DNA from: an uncultured Oscillospiraceae bacterium
GTDB lineage: Bacteria; Bacillota; Clostridia; Oscillospirales; Oscillospiraceae
Direction of reading: 5' to 3'
Length of the DNA: 47,364 nt
Assembly: GCA_910584835.1 (NCBI GenBank)
Contig: CAJUEG010000013.1
Span: forward strand, 1 to 47,364
Shown: piece after piece, positions 6,982 to 14,452 of the stretch
Numbering within the stretch: position 1 is the first letter of the stretch
How the letters are laid out: every line of letters starts with the position of its first letter
Notes under the pieces: generated by a model
What the model saw: only the letters and a program-made list of their open reading frames with translations
Told to the model about the DNA's origin: nothing
The model's database searches: none
Made by a program: the position numbers and the translations under genes

Positions 6982-8454
6982 TCAACCGACTTCTTTTTCT
7001 GAATTTTCTTCCCCGTCCTCCAAGTCCAGATCGGCCACGGTGAGGGCCATCAGGTCCTTTTTCTCCGGCGCTTCCATAGCCGCCACCCGGTTGGCCTGGC
7101 TGGCCACAGCGGCCTCAAATACGTTGCGCACGTCCCGGGCGTTGCCAAAATTCTCATCCCGGCGCTCATACAGCAACTGGAACGCTTCAGCCGCCGCCTT
7201 GTCCGCCGCCTCGTCCAGCTCGTAGCCGTTCTTTTTGCACATGGAGCGGAAAATCTCCGCCAGCTGCCCTCCATCGTAATCCTCGAAATAAAAATACTTG
7301 TTGAAGCGGCTCTCCAATCCGGGGTTGGCATGGATGAAATTCCCCATCAAATCGGTGTACCCGGCCACAATGACGATCAGATCGTCCCGGTGGTCCTCCA
7401 TCCCTTTGAGCAGCACCTCAATGGCCTCCCGGCCAAAGTCGTTGGCGTTGTCCTGATTGGCCAGGGCATACGCCTCATCAATGAACAGCACCCCGCCCAG
7501 GGCCTTGTCAATGGCCTCCTGGGTTTTGAGGGCTGTCTGGCCCACAAAGCCCGCCACCAGCCCGGACCGGTCCACCTCTACCAGCTGACCCTTGGACAGC
7601 ACGCCAACCGCGTGATAGATTTTGGACAGCAGCCGGGCCACCGTGGTCTTGCCGGTGCCGGGGTTGCCCATAAACACCAGATGGAGGGACATGGGGGGCA
7701 CCGGCAGCCCCGCCTCCTGGCGCAGCTTGCGCACCTTCACCAGATTGATGAGGCCCTTCACGTCCTCCTTCACCTTGGCAAGGCCGCACAGCCCGTCCAG
7801 CTCGGCCAGCAGTTCCTCCAGGGAGGGCTCCTTTTCCTCGGGGGGCTCCTCGCTTTTTGACTCGTCCCTGGAGGGGGCGGGGGACACCGCCTCGTCCTCG
7901 GGGCGGCCGGTTTTGACGGGCGCGCCGTCGGTGCGGCGGGCCACAAACTCGTTGACATCCAACCCGGATTTGCCGCCCCGGACCCCCGCGTGGTCGCAGT
8001 AGGAGGACAGGGAATCGGCGCAGGCATTGACAAATCCCGCCTCAGCCTCGCTCACCTTGCCGTCCACCGCGGCGAACAGCAGTGCCATCAGGGTAAAGGT
8101 GTCCACAAACCGGCGGCTCTGGCTGCGGCCCCCCTCCAGGTCTGCCTGGACCATGCGGCGGAAGAAATTGGGCAGCACAAAACCGGGAAACTCCGCCACG
8201 GCGGAGGCCAGCTCCCAATACAGGGCGGTGGGCACCGGGTTTCCCTTGGAATACAGGGCGTTGTAATACTCCACATGGAGGGGCGTGAGGCCCTGGTCGG
8301 CGTGCCAAACGCCGCAGGCGCACTGACGCATGAAGCCGTCGGCCTCACGGCCAAAGGCCACCCGGGCGGCGGGGTCGGCGATCTGACGGCGGAAGGCGGT
8401 CATGGCCTCATCATACTGTTTGTGGACGGCGGCGGGAGTCATGGGCTGAGACAT
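6982..8454 (-). CDS. CbxX/CfxQ-type AAA+ ATPase
   Basis: 490 residues from the ATG at 8454 (AAGGAG ten bases upstream; an in-frame GTG at 8463 almost touches that site). The N-terminal 200 residues are helical, with a TerB-like stretch (ALLFAAVDGKVSEAEAGFV), then an acidic Ser/Pro/Glu-rich linker. The AAA+ module has Walker A GNPGTGKTTVARLL, Walker B GGVLFIDEAYALA, sensor 1 IVIVAGYTD, and the arginine-finger region NPGLESRFNKY. It belongs with CbbX, SpoVK and ESX EccA ATPases, which remodel protein complexes in the cytoplasm. The substrate here is unknown. It diverges from the zinc-ribbon protein gene, with two back-to-back promoters between them. Confidence 0.85.
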   Translation of the reverse strand: MSQPMTPAAVHKQYDEAMTAFRRQIADPAARVAFGREADGFMRQCACGVWHADQGLTPLHVEYYNALYSKGNPVPTALYWELASAVAEFPGFVLPNFFRRMVQADLEGGRSQSRRFVDTFTLMALLFAAVDGKVSEAEAGFVNACADSLSSYCDHAGVRGGKSGLDVNEFVARRTDGAPVKTGRPEDEAVSPAPSRDESKSEEPPEEKEPSLEELLAELDGLCGLAKVKEDVKGLINLVKVRKLRQEAGLPVPPMSLHLVFMGNPGTGKTTVARLLSKIYHAVGVLSKGQLVEVDRSGLVAGFVGQTALKTQEAIDKALGGVLFIDEAYALANQDNANDFGREAIEVLLKGMEDHRDDLIVIVAGYTDLMGNFIHANPGLESRFNKYFYFEDYDGGQLAEIFRSMCKKNGYELDEAADKAAAEAFQLLYERRDENFGNARDVRNVFEAAVASQANRVAAMEAPEKKDLMALTVADLDLEDGEENSEKEVG

Positions 8455-8518
8455 GGCGGGCACACTCCTTCTCTATGTCTGCCCCGGCCGGGCCGGGGGA
8501 TTGAAACCAGCTGACCCA

Positions 8519-8547
8519 ATTATACCCCATTTCAGGCCGGGCCGCAA
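8519..8547 (-). promoter_or_regulatory. Promoter of the AAA+ gene
   Basis: Minus strand: TTGCGG, 17-bp spacer, TATAAT, about 65 bp before the start codon. Confidence 0.7.
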
Positions 8548-8581
8548 GGGTAAAACACAGCAGGGTTACATAATAAAAGGA

Positions 8582-8610
8582 TTGACGAACGGGCGCAAAA
8601 CGTGTAAGAT
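8582..8610 (+). promoter_or_regulatory. Promoter of the zinc-ribbon membrane protein gene
   Basis: TTGACG, 17-bp spacer, TAAGAT, about 50 bp before the start codon; it diverges from the AAA+ promoter 35 bp away. Confidence 0.65.
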
Positions 8611-8660
8611 AGGAGTAACCGACAAGTTTCGAGTTTTCTCGTCCAAGGAGGAATCCCAAT

Positions 8661-9788
8661 ATGCCGTCCAAGCCTTCCCGTGATACCCTGATCCACTGTG
8701 CCGCCTGCGGCGAGGACTACAGTGCCACCTACCGGCGCTGCCCGTTCTGCGGGGAGCGCAACGATCCCCGGCGCGCCCCTGCCCGCGATGAAGCCCCGCC
8801 TCCCGCTCCCCCCCGGGGCAGGGACGAGGAGGAGCTGGACGACGGCTATGTCTTTAACGGCCAGGACGCCTTTGACGACGAGCCGGAGGAGGAATACTAC
8901 GCCCCGCGGTCCAAGGGCGGCAAGCGGCTGGCTCCCAAGCAGGGCGGCGGCTTCGATCTGCCCCCTGTCAACTGGCCCAGGCTGATCACGTTTTTGTGTT
9001 CGCTGGTCATTATTGTGGCGGCGCTGGTCATCGTGTTCACCTTTATCTATCCTCAGCTCCACGCGACCAATGAGCCCAAGCCGGACGCGTCCCAGTCCCA
9101 GCCCCCCGTCAGCCAGGAGCCCGTCGTGCCCACCCAGGGCGTGAGCCAGCCCACCGCCCCGGTGGACCCCGTCCAGCCCACTGTGCAGCCGGACCCCGTC
9201 GCGCCTACCTTGTCCGGCATTGTGCTGAAGAACGCCGACGGCAGGCAGGTCACCGACATCACCCTGCACGTGGGCAGCAGCGCCCAGCTCACCGCCGAGT
9301 TCACCCCTTCGGACTGGACCGGCCAGGTGACCTGGACCTCCACCAACCCGGAGTGGATTACCGTGAGCGACACCGGCTACGTGACCAATGTGAATAACAG
9401 CGGCGCGTTCCACAACGTATATATCACCGTGGAGGCCGACGGCGTGTCCGTGCAGTGCATTGTCCGGGCGCTGGCGGGGGACACCCCCGTCCACTCCGCC
9501 CCGCCGCCCTCCGATTCCCAGCCGCCGGCCTCCCAGGAGCCCAGCGGGGGCCAGACGTCCGGCTCCGTCACCGTGGGCCGTCCGGGCACCGTGGTCAACG
9601 CCGAGGGCGGGCTGCGGGTGCGCTCCGGCCCGGGTACGTCCTATGAGGTCCTGGGCAGCCTGGCCAACGGCAACTCCATCCAGGTCATCGCGGCCGCGGA
9701 AGGCGGCTGGTACCAGATCAGCTACAGCGGCGCCGGCGGCGCCACCATGTACGGCTACGTCCTGGGCGACTACATTTCCACCAATTGA
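8661..9788 (+). CDS. Zinc-ribbon, single-pass membrane protein with Ig-like and SH3 domains
   Basis: 375 residues; AAGGAGG nine bases before ATG. An N-terminal zinc ribbon (Cys13, 16, 27, 30) and an acidic/proline-rich stretch face the cytoplasm. One membrane helix lies at about 107-131 (LITFLCSLVIIVAALVIVF). Outside the membrane follow a Pro/Gln/Ser/Val-rich spacer, a BIG2-like Ig domain (about 188-275, SGIVLKN, TWTSTNPEWITVSDTGYVT), a second low-complexity spacer and a bacterial SH3 domain (about 305-375, GLRVRSGPGTSYEVLGSL). SH3b domains usually bind peptidoglycan, so it may link a cytoplasmic zinc-ribbon signal to the wall. No enzyme domain is visible. A strong terminator follows it. Confidence 0.8.
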   Translation: MPSKPSRDTLIHCAACGEDYSATYRRCPFCGERNDPRRAPARDEAPPPAPPRGRDEEELDDGYVFNGQDAFDDEPEEEYYAPRSKGGKRLAPKQGGGFDLPPVNWPRLITFLCSLVIIVAALVIVFTFIYPQLHATNEPKPDASQSQPPVSQEPVVPTQGVSQPTAPVDPVQPTVQPDPVAPTLSGIVLKNADGRQVTDITLHVGSSAQLTAEFTPSDWTGQVTWTSTNPEWITVSDTGYVTNVNNSGAFHNVYITVEADGVSVQCIVRALAGDTPVHSAPPPSDSQPPASQEPSGGQTSGSVTVGRPGTVVNAEGGLRVRSGPGTSYEVLGSLANGNSIQVIAAAEGGWYQISYSGAGGATMYGYVLGDYISTN

Positions 9789-9795
9789 CAACAGC

Positions 9796-9830
9796 GGAGC
9801 GCCGCCCCGGCGGGCGGCGCTCCCATTTTT
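9796..9830 (+). terminator. Intrinsic terminator
   Basis: GGAGCGCCGCCC / GGGCGGCGCTCC (12 bp) followed by CATTTTT, immediately after the SH3 membrane protein gene. Confidence 0.85.
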
Positions 9831-9844
9831 GAGGAGGGTTTGCC

Positions 9845-10495
9845 ATGTTGAGCGTGGAGCGCGTCAGCGTCATGAACCTGGAAAACGCCATGCGGGGGGC
9901 CCGCAACCCCATGAACAGCTGGGCCAGGTCGGACAGCCGGTACAACGAGCGGGGGGAGTACGTGCTGGGGGAGAACGATCTGGATCTGGCGGCGCGGCTG
10001 TGCGCGTCGGGCAGCGACCATCGGAAGTTCATCCGGCAGATCTTCGTGTCCATGGACATCACCGCCCCGCTGTACTGGTGGAAGGAGTTCGACACCTATA
10101 AAATCGGAACGGTGGCCAACTCCACCTCCACCATGCACAAGCTCCACGCCCGGCCGCTGGAGCTGGGCGACTTCTCCACCGACCACCTCACCCCCGCCTC
10201 CCTGGCGGAGTTCCAGCGGTATATCGCCTATCTGGAAACGGTGCGGCAGCGCTTTGTGTCGGGCGGGGACCGGGCGGACTGGTACGACCTCATCCAGCTG
10301 CTCCCCGCCAGCTATAACCAGATGCGCACCGTCACGCTGAATTATGAGGTGCTGGCCAACATCTACTACGCCCGCCGGAACCACAAGCTGGACGAGTGGC
10401 ACGTGCTGTGCGCCGCCATTCTGGAGCTGCCCTATGCCCGCCGCCTGCTGGGCGCCGTGGGCGGCGAGGGGCTGGAGCCGGAGGGGGCAGGATGA
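9845..10495 (+). CDS. ThyX-fold protein lacking the catalytic signature
   Basis: 216 residues; GAGGAGG precedes ATG. The stretch at 69-100 (DITAPLYWWKEFDTYK, then NSTSTMHKL) lines up without gaps with the core of flavin-dependent thymidylate synthase ThyX, and VLANIYYARRNHKLDEWHV (about 169-187) with its C-terminal substrate-binding helix. The ThyX signature RHRxxSxNExSxR is gone: RHR is replaced by TYK and the Ser/Asn/Glu/Arg positions by Thr, Ala, Asn and Thr. Classic FAD and dUMP chemistry is therefore unlikely. The alignment is from memory of the family. The gene overlaps the next by 4 bases (ATGA), so the two are translationally coupled. The start lies inside the downstream edge of the preceding terminator, so a promoter is not obvious. 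Function unknown. Confidence 0.65.
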   Translation: MLSVERVSVMNLENAMRGARNPMNSWARSDSRYNERGEYVLGENDLDLAARLCASGSDHRKFIRQIFVSMDITAPLYWWKEFDTYKIGTVANSTSTMHKLHARPLELGDFSTDHLTPASLAEFQRYIAYLETVRQRFVSGGDRADWYDLIQLLPASYNQMRTVTLNYEVLANIYYARRNHKLDEWHVLCAAILELPYARRLLGAVGGEGLEPEGAG

Positions 10496-11154
10496 GCATG
10501 GAGTACCGTTCCATCGACCTGGAGCGCTGGCCCCGCCGGGAGCATTTTGCCTATTTCAGCGCCATGGCCGACCCTTATGTGGGGGTGACGGCGGAGGTGG
10601 ATATCACCGAATTCCTGTCCGCCTGCCGGGCGGCGGAGCTGCCCTTTTTCCTCAGCTTCCTCTACTGCGCCGGGCGGGCGGCCAACGCCGTGCCCCAGCT
10701 GCGCCAGCGCATCATAGACGGCGCGCCGGTGGAGTTTGCGCGCTGCGACACCTCCCACACGGTGCTGCGGGAGGACGGGACATACAGCTACTGCCGCCTG
10801 GACTGTATGCAGCCCTTTGCCCGCTACCTGCCCGCCGCCCTCGCCCTCCAAAAGGAGGCCAGGGAGCGGGGCGGCCTGGACGACGGGGAGGACGCGGTCA
10901 GCCTGTTTTTCGTCTCCACCCTCCCCTGGGTGCGCTACACCGCCATCCGCCAGCCGGTGCCTGCCCCCGCGGACAGCAATCCCCGCCTGACCTGGGGGCG
11001 CTTTTCGGAGCAGGGGGGCCATGTGTCCATGCCGGTGACGGTGCTGGCCAACCACGCCCTGGTGGACGGGGCCCATATCGGGGCGTTTTTCGGGGCGCTG
11101 GAACGGGAAACCGGGGCCCTCGCCGGCTGGGCGCGGCAAAGGCCCCGGAGCTGA
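10492..11154 (+). CDS. Chloramphenicol-acetyltransferase family protein
   Basis: 220 residues from ATG at 10492, which overlaps the stop of the ThyX-like gene; earlier in-frame starts would lie inside that gene. Length matches CAT (about 215-220). Family features: YRSIDLERWPRREHFAYF at the N-terminus, FFVSTLPWVRYTA in the middle, LTWGRFSEQGGHVSMPV, and the catalytic motif NHALVDG with His188 (HHxxxDG in classic CAT; the first His is Asn here). CAT trimers transfer acetyl from acetyl-CoA to a hydroxyl. Resistance cannot be assumed, since many clostridial CAT-like proteins have unknown acceptors. Confidence 0.85.
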   Translation: MSMEYRSIDLERWPRREHFAYFSAMADPYVGVTAEVDITEFLSACRAAELPFFLSFLYCAGRAANAVPQLRQRIIDGAPVEFARCDTSHTVLREDGTYSYCRLDCMQPFARYLPAALALQKEARERGGLDDGEDAVSLFFVSTLPWVRYTAIRQPVPAPADSNPRLTWGRFSEQGGHVSMPVTVLANHALVDGAHIGAFFGALERETGALAGWARQRPRS

Positions 11155-11193
11155 GCGGCGGCCGGGCCGCCGGCTTAATGCATATCCCCGCCG

Positions 11194-11811
11194 TCAGCGG
11201 ATAAAGTTGGTGGCCTGGCGGGGTTCCTTTTCCGGCAGGCCGAACGCCTCTCTGCCCAGGGCGATGCTCTTCATCAAGAACGTCATGTTCCGGGCCAGGG
11301 TGCGCATGGTCTGCATGCCCTCGGCATCCTGAGCCGCCTCCCCGGGGAGCCGCCCATGGACGCTGTTCCAGTACTGGCTGGAGGCCACCGGCATCCCGGA
11401 GATGGTGAAGAACTTGTTCAGCTCGTCAAAGGTGGCGGAAAGCCCGCCCCTCCGGGCGGCCACCACGCTGGCCCCCACCTTCATGGTTTTGTCGAAGGGG
11501 GTGCTGTAGAACAGCCGGGTGAGCAGCGCCACCAGGGTGGCGTTGGCCGAGGCGTAGTACACCGGGCTGCCCACCACCAGGCCGTCGCAGGCCTCAAATT
11601 TGGGGGCCAGCTGGTTCACCGCGTCGTCGTATACGCACCGGCCCAGCTTGGCGCAGCCGCCGCAGGCCACGCACCCCCGGATCTGCTGGCCGCCCACCTG
11701 GATCGTTTCAGTTTCCACCCCCTCGGCCTGGAACACCTGCTCCATTTCGTGCAGTGCGGCGGCGGTATTCCCCCCGGACCGGGGGCTTCCGTTGAGCATG
11801 AGGACCTTCAT
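11194..11811 (-). CDS. Flavodoxin-fold NAD(P)H-dependent FMN reductase
   Basis: 205 residues from ATG at 11811 (AAGGGAGG nine bases upstream). The flavin phosphate loop is NGSPRSGGNTAAAL (about 6-19). A four-cysteine patch, CVACGGCAKLGRC (about 48-60), is typical of the iron-sulfur flavoprotein/NADPH-dependent FMN reductase group of anaerobes. VGSPVYYASANATLVALLTR contacts the flavin ring. It probably shuttles electrons or reduces quinones or nitro compounds; the substrate is unknown. It stands alone, convergent with the CAT-like gene and divergent from the V4R gene. Confidence 0.85.
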   Translation of the reverse strand: MKVLMLNGSPRSGGNTAAALHEMEQVFQAEGVETETIQVGGQQIRGCVACGGCAKLGRCVYDDAVNQLAPKFEACDGLVVGSPVYYASANATLVALLTRLFYSTPFDKTMKVGASVVAARRGGLSATFDELNKFFTISGMPVASSQYWNSVHGRLPGEAAQDAEGMQTMRTLARNMTFLMKSIALGREAFGLPEKEPRQATNFIR

Positions 11812-11845
11812 AAATATGTACCTCCCTTGAAAGATTGACAGGGCC

Positions 11846-11851
11846 AGTATA
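11846..11851 (-). promoter_or_regulatory. Extended -10 promoter of the FMN reductase gene
   Basis: Minus strand TGGTATACT: a TG one base before TATACT makes an extended -10, which compensates for the poor -35. It lies 35 bp before the start codon. Confidence 0.5.
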
Positions 11852-11887
11852 CCACATTTGACGGGTTGAGGGGAGAAAAACAGAAAG

Positions 11888-11926
11888 AAAAAGCCTTTCA
11901 AAGAGATCGGAAGGCTTTTTCTTTTT
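11888..11926. terminator. Bidirectional hairpin between divergent genes
   Basis: AAAAGCCTTTC pairs with GGAAGGCTTTTT, followed by CTTTTT on the plus strand. No plus-strand gene ends here, and on the minus strand it lies upstream of the FMN reductase promoter, so it probably insulates the two divergent units. Confidence 0.55.
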
Positions 11927-11979
11927 GCATATTTTGGAATTGTTATCCAATTCATCCTGAAAATATGCCAAGAATTATA

Positions 11980-12008
11980 TTGAACTTCATTTGGAACTAT
12001 GGTATAAT
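11980..12008 (+). promoter_or_regulatory. Promoter of the V4R-GGDEF operon
   Basis: TTGAAC, exactly 17 bp, TATAAT, with TGG just before the -10. Near-consensus, 72 bp before the V4R start codon. Confidence 0.8.
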
Positions 12009-12079
12009 GTGCCACGATTTCAGTCTGCCATTCCAGATGAGGCGGATTGGCGAATATTGTCATTTGTGAGGAGTATTTC

Positions 12080-12619
12080 ATGGAATACAGCGGATTTTTA
12101 CATGAAAAGGAGAACTTAACGCTGTCGGACTGTGTTGGCGTGCGGGAAGGCGGGCGGGAAAATCTGGGAGCGGATCTGCCCGTGGCGGTATATCGCCTTT
12201 TGGAATATTCTTTCAGGGAAGAGCTGGCTGAGCGCTTCGGAAAAGAACAGCAGGTGGAAATTTTCCGGGGAGCCGGCTATCGGGCAGGAATTTTCTTTGC
12301 CAAATACTACTTAGACCTGACGCTGGGGATGTCTGATTTTATTGCCCAGCTGCAAAAGCAGCTGGAGGAGATGAAGATTGGCGTGCTCCGGGTGGAGGAG
12401 ACCGAGGAGGACACGGGAAAAATGGTGCTCACCATGTCGGAAGACGCGGACTGCTCCGGCCTTCCTACCCGGGGAGAGACGGTCTGCAATTACGACGAGG
12501 GCTTTTTGGCGGGAGTACTCACGGCTTATACGGGAAAGCCATATGGCGCGGTAGAGATAAACTGCTGGGCCACTGGAGACCGGGTGTGCCGTTTTCAGGC
12601 AGAAGTACAGCATGAATGA
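12080..12619 (+). CDS. V4R-domain sensor protein
   Basis: 179 residues from ATG at 12080 (GAGGAG eight bases upstream). A single V4R (4-vinyl reductase-like) domain, ending with the family's small-molecule/metal site NCWATGDRVCRFQAEV; earlier landmarks are VAVYRLLEYSFREEL, FRGAGYRAGIFFAKYYL and LGMSDFIAQLQKQLEEMKIG. V4R domains bind hydrocarbons or other small ligands and are often joined to signalling proteins. Here it is a stand-alone subunit 15 bp ahead of a HAMP/PAS/GGDEF protein, which is the likely partner. Confidence 0.8.
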   Translation: MEYSGFLHEKENLTLSDCVGVREGGRENLGADLPVAVYRLLEYSFREELAERFGKEQQVEIFRGAGYRAGIFFAKYYLDLTLGMSDFIAQLQKQLEEMKIGVLRVEETEEDTGKMVLTMSEDADCSGLPTRGETVCNYDEGFLAGVLTAYTGKPYGAVEINCWATGDRVCRFQAEVQHE

Positions 12620-12633
12620 AGGGTTGTGACCAT

Positions 12634-13974
12634 ATGGATCAGGAAGTCAACCGAATGGAAGAGCCGGAACAGGGGCCGGAGGAAAGCCAACAAGAGCCGC
12701 AGACTCTGGGCATGGAGGAGAGCTGCCAACAGCTGACCCAGTATTTGGAGAGCATTCTTCACGACGCGGGAGAGGCCGGCCTGGACGTGAGCCGGCTTGC
12801 TCCGGCCTGCCGTGGGCTGGGGGAGGCGCTGCGTTCCTTCCAGGCGTTGGCGGAGGAGCTGGTGTCTTATTCCACCCAGCTGTCCAAAGGAGACCTGTCT
12901 CAGGATTTCCCGGAGAACAGCAGCTGCCTGTACGGCGGCCTGAAAAACCTGCACGCCAACCTCAAGCATCTTACGTGGCAGGCCAAGCAAGTGACCAAGG
13001 GGGACTACTCCCAGAAGGTGTTGCATCTGGGCGAGTTCTCGGAGGCGTTTAACACCATGACCCAGCAGCTTAAGGAGCGGGAGGACCAGCTGAAACAGAA
13101 AATTCAGCTGGCCCAGCGCCGGGCGGAGATCATTGAGAGCTATACCGACATGCTGGTGGAGCTGCTGGACCAGCGGGACGAATGGCTGCTGGTGGTGGAC
13201 CGGGAGACCCGGGAGGTTGTCCACTGCAACAAGCGCACCCGGGGCGGCGAGGAGGGCGGTTCGTATTGCGACAGCTGCCAGCACCGCCTGCCCATCCAGC
13301 CCAGGCTGCTGGAGTGGGACGCCTCGGAGCGCTACCGCATATGGGAGCAGGAGGAAGAGGAACGCGGTGGCTGCTATCGCATCATCTCCTTCCCCATTGA
13401 GTGGAAGGAACGGGCCTCCTGGGTCCATATCGTGATGGATGTTACGGCGGAGAAAATGAAGGCCCGCCACCTCAGCGATCAGATTTACCAGGATACCGAC
13501 ACCGGTATCCGAAACCGTCTTTTTTTGGACGAGTTTATGGGGCAGATACTGCGGGAGCGGCAGGATATCACATTGTGCTATCTGGATCTGGAAGGCGTGT
13601 CGGACATCAACACCGCTTACGGGCGGAAGGTGGGAGACGCCTATATCCAGAATTTTGTAGAGATTGTTCGGAAAAACTTCCGCAGCGGGGACACCTTTGC
13701 CCGCATTCAGGACGACAAGTTCTGCCTTCTGCTCACCGGCAACGTCAAGCACCTGATCGAACGGAAGATGGACGAGATTCTCGACACATTCCAACGGGAC
13801 GATGACCGGGTATTCTCCCATGAGTGTAATTTTAAATACAGCATCGTGGAGGTGGAGGGCGAGTCCAATATGCTTACCCTTGACAAGCTGCTGAAAGAGG
13901 CGGAGGACATCGTTCAAAAGAAGAAGCGCAGACACCGCAGAAAGCGCAGCTCATTCGAACTTCAGGATTGGTGA
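12634..13974 (+). CDS. HAMP-PAS-degenerate GGDEF signalling protein
   Basis: 446 residues from ATG at 12634 (AAGGG ten bases upstream); an ATG at 12616 overlapping the V4R stop is possible. No membrane helix, so soluble. Acidic N-terminus, tandem HAMP-like helices (QLSKGDLSQDFP and VTKGDYSQKVLHLGEFSEAF), a coiled coil (LKEREDQLKQKIQLAQRRAE), a PAS-like domain with three cysteines (CNK, CDSCQH), then a GGDEF fold: DTDTGIRNRLFLDEFM, LCYLDLEGVSDINTAYG, and RIQDDKF where RxGGDEF should be. The GG and E are lost, so it probably does not make c-di-GMP and works as a receptor or scaffold. The C-terminus is strongly basic (KKKRRHRRKR). Coupled to the V4R gene. Confidence 0.85.
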   Translation: MDQEVNRMEEPEQGPEESQQEPQTLGMEESCQQLTQYLESILHDAGEAGLDVSRLAPACRGLGEALRSFQALAEELVSYSTQLSKGDLSQDFPENSSCLYGGLKNLHANLKHLTWQAKQVTKGDYSQKVLHLGEFSEAFNTMTQQLKEREDQLKQKIQLAQRRAEIIESYTDMLVELLDQRDEWLLVVDRETREVVHCNKRTRGGEEGGSYCDSCQHRLPIQPRLLEWDASERYRIWEQEEEERGGCYRIISFPIEWKERASWVHIVMDVTAEKMKARHLSDQIYQDTDTGIRNRLFLDEFMGQILRERQDITLCYLDLEGVSDINTAYGRKVGDAYIQNFVEIVRKNFRSGDTFARIQDDKFCLLLTGNVKHLIERKMDEILDTFQRDDDRVFSHECNFKYSIVEVEGESNMLTLDKLLKEAEDIVQKKKRRHRRKRSSFELQDW

Positions 13975-13981
13975 GAGAAAG

Positions 13982-14015
13982 AAGGCGGCGGGGCACAGGT
14001 GCCCCGCCGCCTTTT
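13982..14015. terminator. Bidirectional intrinsic terminator
   Basis: GGCGGCGGGGCAC / GTGCCCCGCCGCC (13 bp) around AG, followed by TTTTAA on the plus strand. It separates the GGDEF gene from the convergent CheY-like gene. Confidence 0.85.
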
Positions 14016-14038
14016 AAGTTGGTGATAAGTACAAACGC

Positions 14039-14401
14039 TCAGCCCAGCGCTTTCTTCAGCGCAGCCAGCAACGCCTCTCGGGTAAGGGGCTTGAACAGCA
14101 CCCCCTGCGCGCCGATGCCGTAGAGCTCCTGGAGCATATCATCGTCCCCCAGAGAGGAAATCATGAGAACCTTGGCCTCATCATGCTCGTACATGAGAAC
14201 CTGGGCCGTCTCCAATCCGTCGATTCCCGGCATGATGATATCCATGGTAACCAAGTCCGGTTGTACCTCATCGTAGCGGGCGATAGCCTCTTCGCCGTTT
14301 TCGCAATAGGCGGCCACCTCGTAATCGCTGCCCTCCAGCAGCTTACGGATTTGCAGCTCCATGATCCGGGAGTCGTCCACCACCATGATCCTTTTTTTCA
14401 T
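14039..14401 (-). CDS. CheY-like single-domain response regulator
   Basis: 120 residues, a receiver domain and nothing else. Acid pocket D9/D10 (MVVDDSRI), phospho-acceptor D54 (VTMDIIMPGIDG), switch Ser in MISSLGDD, and conserved Lys in GVLFKPLT. Receivers without an output domain act by binding partners. No chemotaxis or kinase gene is adjacent; 51 bp upstream lies the FapA gene, on the same strand, so the two may be one unit. It may connect phosphorylation to FapA or to the nearby HAMP/GGDEF protein, but that is inference from proximity. Confidence 0.9.
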   Translation of the reverse strand: MKKRIMVVDDSRIMELQIRKLLEGSDYEVAAYCENGEEAIARYDEVQPDLVTMDIIMPGIDGLETAQVLMYEHDEAKVLMISSLGDDDMLQELYGIGAQGVLFKPLTREALLAALKKALG

Positions 14402-14452
14402 AAAGCCGTCCCCTTCTTTTTTTCATTCCGTTCCGGTCCAGTTCCGGGTGCG

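Noticed and set aside
10492..11154. Chloramphenicol resistance gene
   Set aside because: The fold and catalytic His are present, but the first His of the HHxxxDG motif is Asn, no mobile context surrounds it, and CAT-like proteins with other acceptors are common; resistance is not claimed.
12634..13974. Active diguanylate cyclase
   Set aside because: The GGDEF motif is replaced by QDDKF, which removes the glycines and catalytic glutamate needed for cyclase activity.
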